Source: Pseudoduganella namucuonensis
Lineage (GTDB): Bacteria; Pseudomonadota; Gammaproteobacteria; Burkholderiales; Burkholderiaceae_D
Direction: 5' to 3'
DNA length: 64,000 bases
Assembly (NCBI RefSeq): GCF_900116645.1
Contig: NZ_FPBO01000017.1
Span: 1 to 64,000 of the forward strand
Every line of letters begins with the position of its first letter. Position 1 is the first letter of the stretch. The notes beneath the pieces were generated by a model. That model did not search any database. It saw only the letters and a list, made by a program, of their open reading frames with translations, and was not told the origin of the DNA. Made by a program: the position numbers and the translations under genes. Positions 45,413 to 53,112 of this stretch are shown one piece after another.

Positions 45413-46902
45413 AGCCCGAGCCGGACATCGAACGCGCGGCCTCCGAAGCGGCGGCTGGCGGGCCGATCACCGTCGACGGCTTCGACGAATGGCGCGCCGC
45501 CGCGCGCGAACTGATCGTGCGCCGCCGTTCCCCCGAGTCCGTACAATGGCTCTCGCGCGGCAGTGGCGCCGACCTGTTCGGCGCCGCGCCGCTCGCGCCA
45601 TCCGCCGCCGCCGACCCGGCCGGCGCGGAGGCCACAGCGCCCGGGCCGCCACCGACGGCCCCGCGCCTGCCGCGCAAACTGATGGACATGCTGCACAGCG
45701 CCGCCTGCCACCGCGCCCACGACCGCTGGGCCTTCCTGTACAAGATCGTCTGGCGCTGGCAACAAGGCGAACAGGAGGTGCTGACGATGGCCGACGAGGA
45801 CGGCGCCCGCTTGCAAAACATGGTCAAGGCCGTGCGCCGCGAGGAGCACGACATGCACGCCTACCTGCGCTTCCGCGAACGGCCGGAGGACGCCGGCGCG
45901 CCGCGTTTCGTGGCCTGGTTCGAACCCGCGCACGACGTGCTGCCCCAGGTCGCGCAACACTTCGCCGACCGCATGGGCCGCACCAGCTGGATGATCGCCA
46001 CGCCCGAGGCCACCGTGCTGTGGGACGGCGCGCGCCTGCACGCCACCGGCCCCCTGCTGCGCGGCGCGGCCGACATCGAGGACGCAGGCGAAGCCCTGTG
46101 GCTGACCTACTACCGCAGCATCTTCAATCCCGCGCGCCTTAACCCGGACATCATGCACGGCCACGTGCGCGCGCGCTTCTGGAAGAACATGCCCGAGGCG
46201 GCGCTGGTGCCGGAGATGGTGTCGCGGGCTGCGGCGGGCGCGCGGCGCACCGGCCAGGCCGACGCCGTCGGCCGCCGCGGCGGCGCCACGATACCGATCG
46301 CGCCCGAGAAGGCGCAGCCGGCGCGCCAGCAACCGCACACGCTGGACGAATGCCGCCGCTGCGAGCTGTGGGAGCACGCCACGCAGGCCGTGCCGGGCGA
46401 GGGCGCGAAGCGGGCCCGCGTCATGCTGGTCGGCGAACAGCCCGGCGACCAGGAGGACCTGGCCGGCCACCCCTTCGTCGGTCCCGCCGGCGCCCTGCTG
46501 GACCGGGCGATGGCGCAGGCCGGCGTGGACCGGAACGACGTCTACGTCACCAACGCCGTCAAGCACTTCAAATGGGAACCGCGCGGCAAGCGCCGCCTGC
46601 ACAAGACGCCCGCGCAGAAGGAGGTCCTGGCCTGCCACTACTGGCTGGAGGGAGAACTGGAAAAGGTCGCGCCCAAGGTCGTGGTGGCGCTGGGCAGCAC
46701 CGCGTTGAAGTCGGTGATGGAGGACGGCCGCGCGACGCTGAAGGACTTCATGGACGCCCCCGTGCGCCACAAGGACTACTGGGTCGTCACGACCTACCAT
46801 CCCGCCTACGTGCTGCGCGTCCCCGGCGAAGCCGAAAAAGCCCGCGCCTTCGCCGCCTTGGCCGAAGCCCTCCGCACCGCCTATCGCCTCGCCGATTCTT
46901 GA
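45409..46902 (+). CDS. DUF4130 domain fused to UdgX-type uracil-DNA glycosylase
   Basis: This 497-aa fusion has an N-terminal DUF4130-type domain (about 20-270, with DEWRAAARELIVRRRSPESV and MHAYLRFRE) and a C-terminal UDG superfamily domain (about 310-495). The latter has LDECRRCELWEHATQAVPG, MLVGEQPGDQEDLAGHPF, then VGPAGALLDRAM, and KVVVALGSTA with TYHPAYVLR. The loop GKRRLHKTPAQ carries His398, equivalent to the His that in mycobacterial UdgX attacks the abasic site after uracil removal and leaves the protein covalently bound to DNA. So this is predicted to be a uracil-sensing suicide enzyme. Two GTG starts (45409, 45388) are possible; the first overlaps the radical SAM stop. No signal peptide is present. 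Confidence 0.88.
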   Translation: MKPEPDIERAASEAAAGGPITVDGFDEWRAAARELIVRRRSPESVQWLSRGSGADLFGAAPLAPSAAADPAGAEATAPGPPPTAPRLPRKLMDMLHSAACHRAHDRWAFLYKIVWRWQQGEQEVLTMADEDGARLQNMVKAVRREEHDMHAYLRFRERPEDAGAPRFVAWFEPAHDVLPQVAQHFADRMGRTSWMIATPEATVLWDGARLHATGPLLRGAADIEDAGEALWLTYYRSIFNPARLNPDIMHGHVRARFWKNMPEAALVPEMVSRAAAGARRTGQADAVGRRGGATIPIAPEKAQPARQQPHTLDECRRCELWEHATQAVPGEGAKRARVMLVGEQPGDQEDLAGHPFVGPAGALLDRAMAQAGVDRNDVYVTNAVKHFKWEPRGKRRLHKTPAQKEVLACHYWLEGELEKVAPKVVVALGSTALKSVMEDGRATLKDFMDAPVRHKDYWVVTTYHPAYVLRVPGEAEKARAFAALAEALRTAYRLADS

Positions 46903-46991
46903 AATCCGAATATCAATAGCTGATTTGATTCGTTTTATTCATGAAGCGTCGGGCATAGACTGCTTGCATACACATTGCAAGGATCAGTTCC

Positions 46992-47867
46992 ATGTCCGCC
47001 GTTCTGCAGTCCCATCCGACTTTCGATATCAAGGTGTTCGACGCCCCGCTGGGCGCGGAGGTGATCGACCTCGACCTGTCGCGGCCGCTCGGCAACAGCG
47101 ACTTCCAGCGCATCCACCGCGCCCACCTGGACCACCACGTGCTGGTGTTCCGCGACCAGCGCATCACGCCGGCGCAGCAGGTCGAATTCAGCCGCCGCTT
47201 CGGCGCGCTGCAGATCCACGTGCTGCGCAATTTCCAGCTGCGCGAGCAGCCGGAGGTGCTGGTGATCTCCAACATCATCGAGGACGGCCAGCCCATCGGC
47301 CTGGGTGACGCCGGCCACTTCTGGCATTCGGACCTGTCGTACAAGGAGGTGCCCAGCCTGGGCTCCATGCTGCACGCGCAGGAGCTGCCGGAGGAGGGCG
47401 GTGACACGCTGTTCGCCAATATGCACCTGGCCTACGAGACGCTGCCCGCCGCCCTGCGCCGCGCGGTGCAGGGCGCCCGCGCCGAGCATAGCTACCTGGC
47501 GCAGTACGAGGAACTGCGCCGCCGCAATCCCTTCCGCCCGCCGCTCACGCAGGCGCAGATGGACGAGGTGAAACCGGTGCTGCATCCGGTGGTGCGCGTG
47601 CATCCCGAGACCGGCCGCCGCGCGCTGTTCGTCAGCGAGCATTTCACCACCCGCATCGTCGGCCTGCCCGAGGACGAGAGCCGCGCCCTGCTGGCCGAAC
47701 TCTACGCGCACAGCGTGAAGCCGGAGCACGTCTACCGCCACCAGTGGCGCCCGCGGGACATGGTGTTCTGGGACAACCGCTCGCTGATGCACCTGGCGGC
47801 GGGCTGTCCCGCCCACATGCGCCGCAAGCTGTATCGCACCACCATCGTGGGCGACGTCCCGTTCTAA
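46992..47867 (+). CDS. TauD/TfdA-family dioxygenase
   Basis: This 291-aa Fe(II)/2-oxoglutarate-dependent oxygenase of the taurine dioxygenase family has iron ligands in HFWHSDLSYKEVPS (HxD) and the distal His in NRSLMHLAAG. The 2-oxoglutarate-binding Arg is in MRRKLYRTTIVGD. The N-terminal ALGAEVIDLDLSRPL-like segment (here PLGAEVIDLDLSRPLGN) is typical. It opens a four-gene unit with an ABC importer of the SsuABC/TauABC type (16-bp gap), so it should release sulfite from, or otherwise oxidise, a small imported sulfonate or related compound. The exact substrate is not shown. Confidence 0.88.
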   Translation: MSAVLQSHPTFDIKVFDAPLGAEVIDLDLSRPLGNSDFQRIHRAHLDHHVLVFRDQRITPAQQVEFSRRFGALQIHVLRNFQLREQPEVLVISNIIEDGQPIGLGDAGHFWHSDLSYKEVPSLGSMLHAQELPEEGGDTLFANMHLAYETLPAALRRAVQGARAEHSYLAQYEELRRRNPFRPPLTQAQMDEVKPVLHPVVRVHPETGRRALFVSEHFTTRIVGLPEDESRALLAELYAHSVKPEHVYRHQWRPRDMVFWDNRSLMHLAAGCPAHMRRKLYRTTIVGDVPF

Positions 47868-47883
47868 TCATCCTGGAGTTTTC

Positions 47884-48885
47884 ATGGTCAAGACCAAAGT
47901 AGCCGCCGCCATCGCGGCCCTCGCGCTCATCGCCGCCGCGCCCGCGCAGGCCGAGGGACGCATCCGCATCGCCGAGCAGTTCGGCGTCACCTATCTGCTG
48001 CTGAACATCGCGCAGGACCAGAAGCTGATCGAGAAGCACGGCAAGCAGCAGGGCCTGGACATCAAGGTGGAATTCACCCAGCTTTCCGGCGGCTCGGCCG
48101 CCAACGACGCGCTGCTGTCCGGCGCCGTGGACGTGGTGGGCGCCGGCGTCGGCCCGCTGCTGACGATCTGGGACCGCACCAACGGCAAGCAGAACGTGCG
48201 GGGCGTCGCCTCGCTGGGCAACTTCCCCTACTACCTGGTCAGCAACAACCCCAAGGTGAAGACGGTGGCCGACTTCACCGAGAAGGACCGCATCGGCCTG
48301 CCGGCGGTGACCGTGTCGGTGCAGGCGCGCATCCTGCAGATGGCCGCCGCCAGGCAGTGGGGCGACAAGGAGTTCACGCGCCTGGACAAGTTCACGCAAA
48401 CCCTGCCGCACCCGGACGCGGCGGCCGCCGTGATCGCGGGCGGCACCGAGATCTCGGGCCACTTCGGCAGCTCGCCGTTCCAGGAGCAGGAGCTGGCGCA
48501 GAACCCGAACGCGCGCATCGTGCTCAACTCCTACGACGTGCTGGGCGGTCCGAGCTCCTCCACCGTGCTGTACGCGACCGAGAAATACCGCAACGAGAAT
48601 CCGAAAACCTACCGCGCCTTCACGTCGGCCCTGGCCGAGGCGGCGAAGTTCGCGACCGCCAACCCGGAGGCGGCGGCCGACACCTACCTGCGCGTCACCA
48701 AGAGCAATGTCGACCGCGGCCTGCTGGTGAAGATCCTGAAGAACCCGCAGGTGCAGTTCAAGATCGCGCCGCAGAACACCTACACGCTGGCCGCCTTCCT
48801 GCACCGCGTGGGCGTGCTGAAAAATCAGCCGAACAGCTGGCGCGACTACTGGTTCGACGACCCGGCCATCGGCCAGGGCGGCTGA
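47884..48885 (+). CDS. ABC transporter substrate-binding protein (SsuA/TauA type)
   Basis: This 333-aa periplasmic binding protein has a signal peptide (MVKTKVAAAIAALALIAAAPAQA). It belongs to the NMT1/SsuA-like fold: GVTYLLLNIAQDQKLIEKHG, LSGGSAANDALLSGAVDVVG, GLPAVTVSVQARILQMAA and YDVLGGPSSSTVLYAT. Such proteins bind sulfonates, taurine, nitrate or thiamine precursors; the neighbouring TauD-like gene favours a sulfonate or similar compound. TGGAG precedes the ATG. The ATPase gene begins one base after its stop. Confidence 0.88.
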   Translation: MVKTKVAAAIAALALIAAAPAQAEGRIRIAEQFGVTYLLLNIAQDQKLIEKHGKQQGLDIKVEFTQLSGGSAANDALLSGAVDVVGAGVGPLLTIWDRTNGKQNVRGVASLGNFPYYLVSNNPKVKTVADFTEKDRIGLPAVTVSVQARILQMAAARQWGDKEFTRLDKFTQTLPHPDAAAAVIAGGTEISGHFGSSPFQEQELAQNPNARIVLNSYDVLGGPSSSTVLYATEKYRNENPKTYRAFTSALAEAAKFATANPEAAADTYLRVTKSNVDRGLLVKILKNPQVQFKIAPQNTYTLAAFLHRVGVLKNQPNSWRDYWFDDPAIGQGG

Positions 48886-48886
48886 C

Positions 48887-49840
48887 ATGGGCGCGCAACC
48901 GCTGCTGCGCGCGCAAGGCGTGTCGCTGGAATACCGCACCCGCGCCCAGACCGTGCGCGCGACGCATGACGTGAGCTTCGACGTCTACCAGGGCGACCGC
49001 TTCGTGCTGCTGGGACCATCGGGCTGCGGCAAGTCCTCGCTGCTGAAGGCGGCGGGCGGCTTCCTCGCGCCCAGCGCGGGCAGCATCAGCCTGCATGGCA
49101 AGGCCGTGAACGGGCCGGGGCCGGACCGCGTGGCCGTGTTCCAGGAGTTCGACCAGCTGCCGCCGTGGAAGACGGTGAAGCAAAACGTGATGTTCCCGCT
49201 GCTGGCCTCGCGCCGCCTCAAGCGCCACGAGGCCGAGGAGCGCGCCATGCACTGGATAGCCAAGGTGGGCCTGGAGGCGTTCGCGGACGCCTTCCCGCAC
49301 ACGCTGTCCGGCGGCATGAAGCAGCGCGTGGCCATCGCCCGCGCGCTGGCCATGCAGCCCGAGGTCCTGCTGATGGACGAGCCCTTCGCCGCGCTGGACG
49401 CGCTCACGCGCCGCAAGATGCAGGAGGAACTGGGCCTGCTGTGGGAGGAGGCGAAATTCACGCTGCTGTTCGTCACGCACTCGATCGAGGAGGCCCTGGT
49501 GGTGGGCAACCGCATCCTGCTGCTGTCGCCGCACCCGGGCCGGGTGCGCGCGGAATTGAACAGCCACCAGTTTGGCATGCACAGCACCGGCAGCCCCGAG
49601 TTCCAGGCCGCCGCCAACCGTATCCATCGGCTGCTCTTCGACGAGGAGGCCGCTGCATCCGGACCGGTGGCTGTGCCGAATACTGCACCGGTCCCGGTCG
49701 AGGCTCCGGTCGCGGAACCGGCGTTCACCCGCCGCGCCGCCGGCGCCGGACTGCCGCTGGCCGGCTACGTCGCGATCGACGCGCTGCCGCCCGCCGCCTA
49801 CGCGGCCATCGACGAGACGGGCCGGAGGTACGCCGTATGA
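48887..49840 (+). CDS. ABC transporter ATP-binding protein (SsuB/TauB type) with C-terminal extension
   Basis: This 317-aa ATPase has Walker A GPSGCGKSSLLKAAGG, Q-loop FQEFDQLPPWKTV (typical of the nitrate/sulfonate/taurine class), signature LSGGMKQRVAIARAL and Walker B VLLMDEPFAALDALTR. The core ends at about residue 250. A Pro/Ala/Val-rich extension of about 65 residues (ASGPVAVPNTAPVPVEAPVA) follows and is not part of the usual SsuB fold. Its TGA overlaps the ATG of the permease (ATGA), so the subunits are coupled. Confidence 0.9.
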   Translation: MGAQPLLRAQGVSLEYRTRAQTVRATHDVSFDVYQGDRFVLLGPSGCGKSSLLKAAGGFLAPSAGSISLHGKAVNGPGPDRVAVFQEFDQLPPWKTVKQNVMFPLLASRRLKRHEAEERAMHWIAKVGLEAFADAFPHTLSGGMKQRVAIARALAMQPEVLLMDEPFAALDALTRRKMQEELGLLWEEAKFTLLFVTHSIEEALVVGNRILLLSPHPGRVRAELNSHQFGMHSTGSPEFQAAANRIHRLLFDEEAAASGPVAVPNTAPVPVEAPVAEPAFTRRAAGAGLPLAGYVAIDALPPAAYAAIDETGRRYAV

Positions 49841-50766
49841 GCGCCGCCAGCCACCCTGCGAGCCACGCCGTCGGCCACGCCGCCGGTCACATTCCCGGCC
49901 ACGCCGCGCATCCTCCGGTACGGCCGGAGTATGAACTGCCGGCGCCGCCGCCCGCGCTGGCGCCGCCCTACGTGCCGCTGCCCCTGGCCACCCGCGTGTG
50001 GCAGCGGGACTGGCTGCGCAAGGCGCTGATCCTGCTGGCGCTGGCCGCGCTGTGGGAGGGCGTGGCCCGCTGGCAGGACAACGACCTGCTGATCCCCACC
50101 TTCCTGCAAACGGCGCGCGCCTTCATCGCCGGTGTCGCCAGCGGCGAGCTGGAGGAGAAGGTCGGCGTGTCGCTCGGCGTGCTGCTGCGGGGCTACGCGC
50201 TGGGCGTCGCCGGCGCCTTCGCGTTGACGGCGCTGGCGGTCACCACGCGGCTGGGCCGGGACCTGCTGGAGACCCTGGTCGCCATGTTCAACCCGCTGCC
50301 GGCCATCGCGCTGCTGCCGCTGGCGCTGCTGTGGTTCGGCCTGGGCAGCGGCAGCCTGCTGTTCGTGATCGTGCACGCGGTGCTGTGGCCGCTGGCGCTG
50401 GGCGCCTACGCGGGCTTCCAGGGCGTGCCCGAGACGCTGCGCATGGCAGGCCGCAACTACGGCCTGCGCGGACTGCCCTTCGTGGCCCAGATCCTGGTGC
50501 CGGCCGCGCTGCCGTCCATTGTCTCCGGCCTGAAGATAGGCTGGGCCTTCGCCTGGCGCACCCTGATCGCGGCGGAACTGGTGTTCGGCGCCTCGTCCGG
50601 CAAGGGGGGACTGGGCTGGTACATCTTCCAGAACCGCAACGAGCTGTATACGGACAAGGTGTTCGCGGGCCTGGCCGCCGTCATCCTGATCGGCCTGCTG
50701 GTGGACAACCTGCTGTTCCGCGCGCTGGAGCGCGTCACCGTGCGGCGCTGGGGCATGCAGCGCTAG
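49837..50766 (+). CDS. ABC transporter permease (SsuC/TauC type) with His-periodic N-terminus
   Basis: This 309-aa inner-membrane permease has six hydrophobic segments. The EAA loop region is AGRNYGLRGLPFVAQILVPAALPSIVSGLKIGWAFAWR (about residues 205-245), in the SsuC class. The cytoplasmic N-terminus (residues 6-25) has histidines at positions 6, 10, 14, 18, 22 and 25, mostly every fourth residue, followed by a Pro-rich linker (ELPAPPPALAPPYVPLP). That spacing would place the His on one helical face and suggests metal binding; this is inference. It is the last gene of the unit and is followed by a strong terminator. Confidence 0.9.
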   Translation: MSAASHPASHAVGHAAGHIPGHAAHPPVRPEYELPAPPPALAPPYVPLPLATRVWQRDWLRKALILLALAALWEGVARWQDNDLLIPTFLQTARAFIAGVASGELEEKVGVSLGVLLRGYALGVAGAFALTALAVTTRLGRDLLETLVAMFNPLPAIALLPLALLWFGLGSGSLLFVIVHAVLWPLALGAYAGFQGVPETLRMAGRNYGLRGLPFVAQILVPAALPSIVSGLKIGWAFAWRTLIAAELVFGASSGKGGLGWYIFQNRNELYTDKVFAGLAAVILIGLLVDNLLFRALERVTVRRWGMQR

Positions 50767-50791
50767 CGCGGCGATCGCGCCCGCACCCACG

Positions 50792-50818
50792 ATAGCGGCC
50801 ACCGGCCGCTATTTTTTT
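50792..50818 (+). terminator. Strong intrinsic terminator after the importer operon
   Basis: ATAGCGGCC (50792-50800) and GGCCGCTAT (50804-50812) form a perfect 9-bp stem with an ACC loop; the stem runs into a run of seven T (50812-50818). Confidence 0.93.
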
Positions 50819-51121
50819 CATTCACAAGGTTGGAACCTTTTAGGTGGAACACTTGTGAAGAAAATCGCGCCGGCGGTTGGCTATCTTTGCGTGAATGGCG
50901 GTTACCCGCCGCCTCTTGCGGGCGCGCTGCGCCATCGCCAGCGCCGCCTCGGCTTCGCGGTAAATCCGCGGCGCTTCGACCAGGGCGGGCCGACGGTGGC
51001 GCCGGTGGACAACACGAAATCCGGCCATCGGCCTTGATTTGGCGAAACCTTTCTCCGCAACCGCGCTTCTCCGCGTAAAATACGGTGTGCGCCACCAGTT
51101 TATGGCGCGTTTATTGCTTGT
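50819..51121. other. Intergenic region before nasT, no supported gene
   Basis: No reading frame here is convincing: several short overlapping frames on both strands lack ribosome sites and protein-like composition. Features seen are TAAAAT (51076-51081), a possible -10, and an inverted repeat GCGCCA-N8-TGGCGC (51089-51108) just before the nasT start, which could be an operator or leader hairpin. I see neither a sigma54 promoter nor paired hexaloop hairpins here, in contrast to the two leaders further right. Confidence 0.55.
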
Positions 51122-51730
51122 ATGACAGGCATGAGCCGCAAATTACGCATCGTTTTAGTCCACCCGCCAGACGAGAGTGACGCCTCGCTTCGAGCCCACG
51201 CCGTCCAGGCCGGCCTCATGAAGGCGGGTTACCAATTGGTCGCATCCCTGCCGGCCGACTTCCACCTGCCCGAAAAGATCGCGGAAATCCAGCCGGACAT
51301 GATCATCGTCGACGCCGAATCTGACGCGCGCGACGTGCTGGAGCACATCGTCATCGCCACCCGCGACGAGCGCCGCCCCATCGTCATGTTCACCGAGGAC
51401 GAGACCGCCGCCAGCATGGAGGCCGCCATGGCCGCCGGCGTGTCGGCCTATATCGTGGCGGGGCTGCAGCCCGAGCGCATCAAGCCGGTGCTGAACGTGG
51501 CGCTGGCGCGCTTCCGCCAGGAGCAGAAGCTGCTGGCCGAACTGGACGACACCCGCCACAAGCTGGCCGAGCGCAAGGTCATCGAACGCGCCAAGGGGCT
51601 GCTGATGGCGCGCCACGGCATGTCCGAGGAAAAGGCCTTCCAGAAGCTGCGCTCGATGGCCATGAATAAAAACCTCAAGCTGGCCGAGATCGCCCAGCGC
51701 CTCCTCGACGTCCAGGACCTCCTGGGCTGA
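51122..51730 (+). CDS. nasT: ANTAR-type antiterminator NasT
   Basis: This 202-aa RNA-binding response-regulator-like protein has an N-terminal pseudo-receiver (KLRIVLVHPPDESDASLRAH; IIVDAESDARDVLEHIVIAT). A coiled-coil linker (LLAELDDTRHKLAERKVIER) and a C-terminal ANTAR domain (RAKGLLMARHGMSEEKAFQKL, then AMNKNLKLAEIAQRLLDV) follow. In the known system NasS holds NasT inactive until nitrate or nitrite is bound; free NasT then binds paired hexaloop hairpins in leader RNA and prevents termination. Two such leaders are present in this window (before nasS and before the transporter). The start could also be the ATG three codons later. Confidence 0.93.
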   Translation: MTGMSRKLRIVLVHPPDESDASLRAHAVQAGLMKAGYQLVASLPADFHLPEKIAEIQPDMIIVDAESDARDVLEHIVIATRDERRPIVMFTEDETAASMEAAMAAGVSAYIVAGLQPERIKPVLNVALARFRQEQKLLAELDDTRHKLAERKVIERAKGLLMARHGMSEEKAFQKLRSMAMNKNLKLAEIAQRLLDVQDLLG

Positions 51731-51765
51731 TTCCCCGCCATTCCCCGGGCGCACAATTGGTGCAA

Positions 51766-51782
51766 TGCACCGCATTGGTGCG
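51766..51782. promoter_or_regulatory. NtrC-type enhancer site upstream of nasS
   Basis: TGCACC-GCATT-GGTGCG matches the NtrC site GCACC-N5-GGTGC exactly in its core and lies about 85 bp before the predicted sigma54 start site, a normal enhancer distance. A weaker related half-palindrome (GCAC...GGTGCA) abuts it at 51751-51764. The whole repeat 51749-51783 can also fold as a hairpin followed by TTTT and could terminate nasT transcripts. Confidence 0.65.
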
Positions 51783-51834
51783 CTTTTCCGTTTCTGAAGC
51801 AACAATATTTCCATCGATATTCCCCGCAACGCGG

Positions 51835-51850
51835 TGGCACGCTCTTTGCT
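51835..51850 (+). promoter_or_regulatory. Sigma54 promoter of the nasS leader
   Basis: TGGCAC-GCTCT-TTGCT is a full match to the sigma54 -24/-12 consensus TGGCAC-N5-TTGCW. The predicted start, about 12 bp after the -12 GC, is near 51860, just before the first leader hairpin. Confidence 0.9.
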
Positions 51851-51865
51851 GAATAGAAAGGGCAA

Positions 51866-51947
51866 GCCCGGCCAACGGCGGCGGGGCGCGTCCAAAGACA
51901 ATGGCGTCTTTTCAGTACGAATGATTCGTGCCGAGGGACGCTTTTTT
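51866..51947 (+). ncRNA. ANTAR antitermination leader of nasS (two hexaloop hairpins plus terminator)
   Basis: Hairpin P1 is GCCCGGCC (51866-51873), loop AACGGC, GGCGGGGC (51880-51887), with 7 of 8 pairs. Hairpin P2 is AAAGAC (51894-51899), loop AATGGC, GTCTTT (51906-51911), with 6 of 6 pairs. Both hexaloops have A at position 1 and G at position 4, the ANTAR recognition rule. A terminator uses GCGTC (51904-51908), which overlaps P2, pairing with GACGC (51937-51941) before TTTTTT. P2 and the terminator are thus mutually exclusive, as expected for antitermination by NasT. Confidence 0.85.
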
Positions 51948-51971
51948 ATTTTGCAAAAGGAAAAAACGGCG

Positions 51972-53078
51972 ATGGCGAACAAGGCAATACCTGAAAAGCA
52001 GGTGGTGAGGATCGGTTTCAATCCATTGACCGATTGCGCCTCCGTCGTCATGGCCGCCGTGCTGGGGTTCGATGAGAAGCACGGCATCAAGATCGTGCCG
52101 AGCAAGGAAACCTCCTGGGCCGTCGTGCGCGACAAGCTGCTGACCGGGGAACTGGACGCGGCGCACGCGCTGTACGGCATGGTCTACGGCACCCAGCTGG
52201 GCGTGGGCCTGCACAAGCGCGACATGGCCATCCTCATGGGGCTGAACCGCAACGGCCAGGCCATCACGCTCACGCGCCGCCTGGCGGAGCAGGGCGCGAC
52301 CGACGGCGCCTCGCTGGCGGCGCTGCTGAAAAGCGAGCCGCGCAACTACACTTTCGCCCACACCTTCCCCACGGGGACGCACGCGATGTGGCTGTGCTAC
52401 TGGCTGGCAGCGCACGGCATCGACCCGATGCGCGACGCGCGCCTGATCACGGTGCCGCCGTCGCAGATGGTGCAGTACATGGCCGAGGGCCATATGGACG
52501 GCTTCTGCGCCGGCGAACCCTGGGGCCACCGCGCCGTGATGGACGGCATCGGCGTCACGGCCGCCACCACCCAGGAGATCTGGCCCGAGCACCCGGAAAA
52601 GGTGCTGGCCGCGTCGGCCGAATTCACGCGCCACCACCCGAACACCTGCCGCGCCATGATCGCCGCCGTGCTGGAGGCGGGCCGCTGGATCGACGCCTCG
52701 CCCGCCAACCGCATGGCGATGGCCGAAATCATCTCCGGCGCGGCCTACCTGGACACCAGCAAGGAGGCGATCCGCCAGCGGGCCGGCGGCGCGCACCCGC
52801 TGCGCTTCCACCACGAGGGCGCGGCCAACTTCCCGTATCTGTCGGACGGCATGTGGTTCATGACGCAGCAGCGCCGCTGGGGCCTGCTCAAGTCCGACCC
52901 CGACTACCTGGGCGTCGCCCGCGACGTGCACCAGATCGCGCTCTATAAAGAAGCAGCGGAAATGACGGAGACCCCCGTGCCGCATAGCGAATCGCGCAGT
53001 TCCACGCTGATGGATGGAAAAGTGTGGGACGGCAGCGACCCCGAACGCTACGCGGCGTCGTTCAGCATCAAGCAATAG
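51972..53078 (+). CDS. nasS: Nitrate sensor NasS (cytoplasmic NrtA/CmpA-like protein)
   Basis: This 368-aa protein of the NrtA/CmpA solute-binding family has no signal peptide (MANKAIPEKQVVRIGFNPLT), which distinguishes the intracellular sensor NasS from periplasmic NrtA. Motifs are DCASVVMAAVLGFDEKHG, SWAVVRDKLLTGELDAAHAL, AHTFPTGTHAMWLCYWLA, MDGFCAGEPWGHRAV and DPDYLGVARDVHQI. In the known mechanism nitrate or nitrite binding releases NasT. AAAAGG precedes the ATG. Its own transcript starts at a sigma54 promoter and passes an ANTAR-type leader, so its synthesis should depend on NasT, giving negative feedback. Confidence 0.92.
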   Translation: MANKAIPEKQVVRIGFNPLTDCASVVMAAVLGFDEKHGIKIVPSKETSWAVVRDKLLTGELDAAHALYGMVYGTQLGVGLHKRDMAILMGLNRNGQAITLTRRLAEQGATDGASLAALLKSEPRNYTFAHTFPTGTHAMWLCYWLAAHGIDPMRDARLITVPPSQMVQYMAEGHMDGFCAGEPWGHRAVMDGIGVTAATTQEIWPEHPEKVLAASAEFTRHHPNTCRAMIAAVLEAGRWIDASPANRMAMAEIISGAAYLDTSKEAIRQRAGGAHPLRFHHEGAANFPYLSDGMWFMTQQRRWGLLKSDPDYLGVARDVHQIALYKEAAEMTETPVPHSESRSSTLMDGKVWDGSDPERYAASFSIKQ

Positions 53079-53112
53079 CGTTGGCAATGACAAAAAGGAA
53101 AAGGTTGCAATC

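Noticed and set aside
50830..51078. Several short frames (60-82 codons) on both strands before nasT
   Set aside because: They lack ribosome sites and recognisable protein features and overlap each other; the region is better read as a promoter or leader region.
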